Positions 61,545 through 64,000 of a DNA stretch of 64,000 nucleotides are shown here, piece by piece. The notes beneath the pieces are model-generated. The model saw only the letters and a program-made list of their open reading frames with translations. It was not told the DNA's origin and did no database searches. Positions within the stretch are counted from its first letter, which is position 1. The number at the start of each line of letters is the position of its first letter. The position numbers and the translations under genes were made by a program. Source of the stretch: Methylotenera_A sp046594915 (GTDB lineage Bacteria > Pseudomonadota > Gammaproteobacteria > Burkholderiales > Methylophilaceae); NCBI GenBank assembly GCA_046594915.1, contig JBKJRC010000005.1, positions 414,796 through 478,795 of the forward strand. Reading direction: 5' to 3'.

Positions 61545-63280
61545 ATCACCTCTTTTTCATCCTCAACATCAGGTGATATCACGACATTATTATTCGGTGA
61601 ATCTTGCGGGACAGCCAGCATGCGCAAGGCATCTGCCATCACCGCGCTAAACACTGGCGCTGCAACCGTGCCGCCATAATATTCGCCGTTAGTCGGCTCA
61701 TCAATCATCACCGCCATAATTAATCGCGGATTGGATGCGGGTGCCATACCCACAAATGAACCGACATATTTATCTTTTTCATAGCCTGCCGGGCCTAATT
61801 TATGTGCTGTCCCAGTTTTTCCACCAACGCGATACCCCGCCACTTGCGCTCTTAACGCTGTGCCGCCTGGCAAAACGGCCAGTTCTAGCATCGCTTTCAT
61901 GTCGTTAGCAACTTGCGCAGAAAATACTTGATGTCCCACAGTTGGCTCATTTAATTTAAGCAATGAAATGGTTTTAAGCTCACCTTCATTAGCGAAAACC
62001 GTGTAGGCGCGCGCCAGTTGCAGCAACGTCAAACTAATGCCATGACCATAGGACATAGTTGCTTGCTCAATTGGGCGCCAAGTTTTATAAGGCCTTAAGC
62101 GGCCCGAAGCCTCGCCTGGAAAACCAATATTGGCACGTGATCCAAAGCCAAATTGATTAAACGTGCTCCAAAGTGCCTCGCGTTTTAAGCTTAACGCCAT
62201 TTTGGCCGAACCGACATTAGAGGATTTTTGGATGACTTCTGAAACCGTTAATACGCCGTGCGGATGCGCATCGTGTATGGTGGCTGTTCCAATTGTCATA
62301 TAGCCAGGCGCAGTTTGAATTTTGGTATCTGGCTTAAAATCGCCAAATTCCATCGATGCCGCGACTGTCATCGGTTTTAAAGTAGAGCCTGGCTCAAACA
62401 CATCGGTAATTGCACGGTTGCGTGTTTTTCCCATGATATTAACCGGATTATTCGGGTTATAAGTGGGTAAATTAACCATTGCTAAAACCTCGCCTGTTTT
62501 GGCATCTAACACAATAGCGGCGCCCGCTTTGGCTTTGTGTTTTTCTACCGCTTTTGCCAGCTCTCTAAACGCTAAATACTGAATGCGCCTATCAATACTT
62601 AACACTAAATCGTGACCATCTTGCGGCACTTTAACGTCTTCCAAATCTTCAACAATGCGACCTTGCCTGTCTTTAATCACCTTGCGACTACCTGCTTTGC
62701 CAGACAAATGACTGTTTTGTGCCAGTTCAAAACCTTCTTGGCCAATGTCGTTAATATCGGTAAAACCTACGATATGCGCGGTCACATCGCCAGCAGGATA
62801 AAACCGTTTGTATTCGCGCTGCAAGAAAACACCGGGGATTTCCAAACTCATGACTTTTGCGGCCAAATTGGGCGAAACGCGGCGTTTTAGGTAGACAAAT
62901 TCACGCTGCAAGTTGGCCAGTTTTTTATCGACATCTTTATTTTTAAGGCCTAATAATTTAGCCAGTTTTTCTTTTTGCGTCTTGCTCGCCTTCACGTCGG
63001 GCGGGCTTGCCCACACCGACTCTACCGGGCTGCTAATCGCCAATAACTCGCCATTCCTATCAGTAATTTTGCCGCGATGCGCTTGCAAAGTTAAGGTGCG
63101 GCTGTAGCGCGCATCGCCTTTTTGCTGCAAAAACTCTTTATGCAAACTCTGCAAATAAATACCGCGTGCAAATAAGCCTGCAAAGCCGAGCAATACAGCA
63201 ATCAACAATAGCCTGCGCCGCCAGGCGGGCAGTTTGACAATATGATGTTGTACGGAGTTATAAGCCATTTTCTTTATCAT
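61541..63280 (-). CDS. ftsI: Septal peptidoglycan transpeptidase FtsI (PBP3)
   Basis: Cross-links septal peptidoglycan with FtsW. The 579-residue protein has one N-terminal membrane helix (about residues 22-42), a pedestal domain, and the transpeptidase domain with Ser299-T-L-Lys302, Ser353-S-Asn355 and Lys488-T-G-T491. The tail is acidic. ftsL lies 3 nt upstream. Confidence 0.99.
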   Translation of the reverse strand: MIKKMAYNSVQHHIVKLPAWRRRLLLIAVLLGFAGLFARGIYLQSLHKEFLQQKGDARYSRTLTLQAHRGKITDRNGELLAISSPVESVWASPPDVKASKTQKEKLAKLLGLKNKDVDKKLANLQREFVYLKRRVSPNLAAKVMSLEIPGVFLQREYKRFYPAGDVTAHIVGFTDINDIGQEGFELAQNSHLSGKAGSRKVIKDRQGRIVEDLEDVKVPQDGHDLVLSIDRRIQYLAFRELAKAVEKHKAKAGAAIVLDAKTGEVLAMVNLPTYNPNNPVNIMGKTRNRAITDVFEPGSTLKPMTVAASMEFGDFKPDTKIQTAPGYMTIGTATIHDAHPHGVLTVSEVIQKSSNVGSAKMALSLKREALWSTFNQFGFGSRANIGFPGEASGRLRPYKTWRPIEQATMSYGHGISLTLLQLARAYTVFANEGELKTISLLKLNEPTVGHQVFSAQVANDMKAMLELAVLPGGTALRAQVAGYRVGGKTGTAHKLGPAGYEKDKYVGSFVGMAPASNPRLIMAVMIDEPTNGEYYGGTVAAPVFSAVMADALRMLAVPQDSPNNNVVISPDVEDEKEVI

Positions 63281-63283
63281 TAA

Positions 63284-63571
63284 TTACCGAATTAACTCTA
63301 CAGTGACTTCTTCTTTCGCAATCACCTGAATGCGTTTTGCGTCGGGCACCTGCATTTTTAATTTTTTCGCTGCCAAATCCTCAATACGCGAATGCATGGC
63401 CCAAGTACTTTGTTCTAATTGCAATTGACCAAATTCCGTTTCATATTTTTGCGCCAGATTCTGTTGTTTCTCCAGCTCAAAATACAGCTTGCGCGCTTTG
63501 TGCTGCGCGGTAATCACGCCCAAGCTCACGGTTATTAACACAAAAAAAAGTATAAAATTTAAGCGCGTCAT
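63284..63571 (-). CDS. ftsL: Cell division protein FtsL
   Basis: A 95-residue bitopic divisome protein with an N-terminal membrane helix (about residues 5-22) and a periplasmic coiled coil (LYFELEKQQNLAQKYETEFG). I start it at ATG 63571, 4 nt past the rsmH stop; an ORF extending to 63604 would overlap rsmH. Place and architecture, not strong sequence similarity, identify it, as is usual for FtsL. Confidence 0.93.
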   Translation of the reverse strand: MTRLNFILFFVLITVSLGVITAQHKARKLYFELEKQQNLAQKYETEFGQLQLEQSTWAMHSRIEDLAAKKLKMQVPDAKRIQVIAKEEVTVELIR

Positions 63572-63575
63572 GGTG

Positions 63576-64000
63576 TTAACTAATTGCCGTTCTCTCAGCC
63601 ACACGCATCACCGCACTTCTGCTACGCGGGTTTAGTTTCACCTCACTTGCATTCGGTTTAATCGTCTTGCCAATTACCTTCAATCTTGGCTGCGGCAAAT
63701 CGATGGCTTTCACCGGAAAGCGTGCTGGCAAATCATCGCGATTTTGTTCACCTTGAATAAAGCGTTTCACAATTCTATCTTCCAGCGAATGAAAGCTAAT
63801 CACCACTAAACGCCCGCCTGTCGCCAATAAATCTAAACATCTAGGCAAAATTAGCGATAACTCTTCAAGCTCCGAATTGACGTAAATCCGTAAAGCTTGA
63901 AAGGTGCGCGTTGCAGGGTTCTGCCCCGGTTCGATCTTGGGGATTGCACTTGCCACGATCTTGGCAAGCTGTCCTGTAGTGGTGATGGCGCGCCCGTCTG
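63576..64000 (-). CDS. rsmH: 16S rRNA (cytosine1402-N4)-methyltransferase, C-terminal part
   Basis: The gene runs off the window end; only about 141 C-terminal codons are present. The frame is open up to 64000, encoding GRAITTTGQLAKIV before the visible ASAIPKIEPGQNPATRTFQALRI. VVISFHSLEDRIVKRF and LNPRSRSAVMRVAER are hallmarks of RsmH (MraW). An internal GTG at 63956 is not the real start. It methylates C1402 of 16S rRNA and begins the dcw operon after mraZ. Confidence 0.97.
   Translation of the reverse strand, partial: DGRAITTTGQLAKIVASAIPKIEPGQNPATRTFQALRIYVNSELEELSLILPRCLDLLATGGRLVVISFHSLEDRIVKRFIQGEQNRDDLPARFPVKAIDLPQPRLKVIGKTIKPNASEVKLNPRSRSAVMRVAERTAIS

Noticed and set aside
1..64000. 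tRNA, rRNA, riboswitch or insertion-sequence elements
   Set aside because: I read the intergenic regions and found no cloverleaf, rRNA segment, known riboswitch core, transposase or terminal inverted repeats. A covariance-model scan would be decisive for small RNAs.

Overview
The window reads as a contiguous piece of a betaproteobacterial chromosome with a moderately low GC content. Gene order and protein types (dapA-bamC, rnfABCDGE-nth, tkt-gap-pgk-pyk-purC, argB-nucleotidase-slmA, a complete dcw cluster with murB between murC and ddl) fit the Methylophilaceae (Methylotenera-like methylotrophs). The genus is my inference; no rRNA or tRNA gene is visible to confirm it. Almost all of it is core housekeeping sequence.

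Layout. 0-1 kb: the tail of an unknown gene, then two tandem paralogous small lipoproteins, each with its own terminator. 1.1-4.1 kb (minus): dapA, bamC and a metallo-beta-lactamase-fold hydrolase. 4.4-10.8 kb (plus): the Rnf electron-transfer complex (rnfABCDGE) followed by nth. 10.9-15.4 kb (plus): a FIST sensor protein with a DUF1841 partner, then an ECF sigma factor, a zinc-finger anti-sigma-like protein, a Cys-motif precursor peptide, an MNIO (DUF692) enzyme and a DUF2063 partner. These last five form a copper-bufferin/HvfABC-type RiPP operon. 15.4-20.1 kb: DUF1289, secA, an M23 peptidase and a DciA-like protein. 20.4-23.1 kb: a membrane H+-pyrophosphatase converging on soluble pyrophosphatase. 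23.2-31.2 kb (minus): dedA, ykvA, purC, pyk, pgk, gap, tkt. 31.5-35.9 kb: a small PEP-CTERM-like protein, a BON-domain protein, a Gfo/Idh oxidoreductase, a lone Mrr-like nuclease and a redoxin. 36-41.7 kb (plus): rsmE, argA, argB, a HAD nucleotidase, slmA and an AlbA_2/Schlafen-like gene. 41.7-46.2 kb (minus): cca, an NDUFA9-like protein, a lytic transglycosylase and a small membrane protein. 46.2-64 kb (minus): lpxC, ftsZ, ftsA, ftsQ, ddl, murB, murC, murG, ftsW, murD, mraY, murF, murE, ftsI, ftsL and partial rsmH.

Most notable. (1) argA (36809-38437) encodes N-acetylglutamate synthase with a complete XRE-type helix-turn-helix domain fused to its N-terminus. Just upstream lie two 13-bp palindromes of the form TGTAA-N3-TTACA, centred 30 bp apart and exact reverse complements of each other. 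This looks like a self-regulating, DNA-binding first enzyme of arginine biosynthesis. I know of no described example. (2) The ECF sigma/anti-sigma/MNIO module, whose precursor carries an exactly duplicated 14-residue Cys motif. (3) Two AT-rich, probably acquired genes, an Mrr-like nuclease and an AlbA_2 protein, set into core operons. (4) Smaller signals: an Ala-heptad lipoprotein, a 20-bp palindrome before the BON gene, a GAPDH with unusual cofactor and active-site residues, a 14-bp tandem repeat before ftsA and a hairpin in the secA leader.
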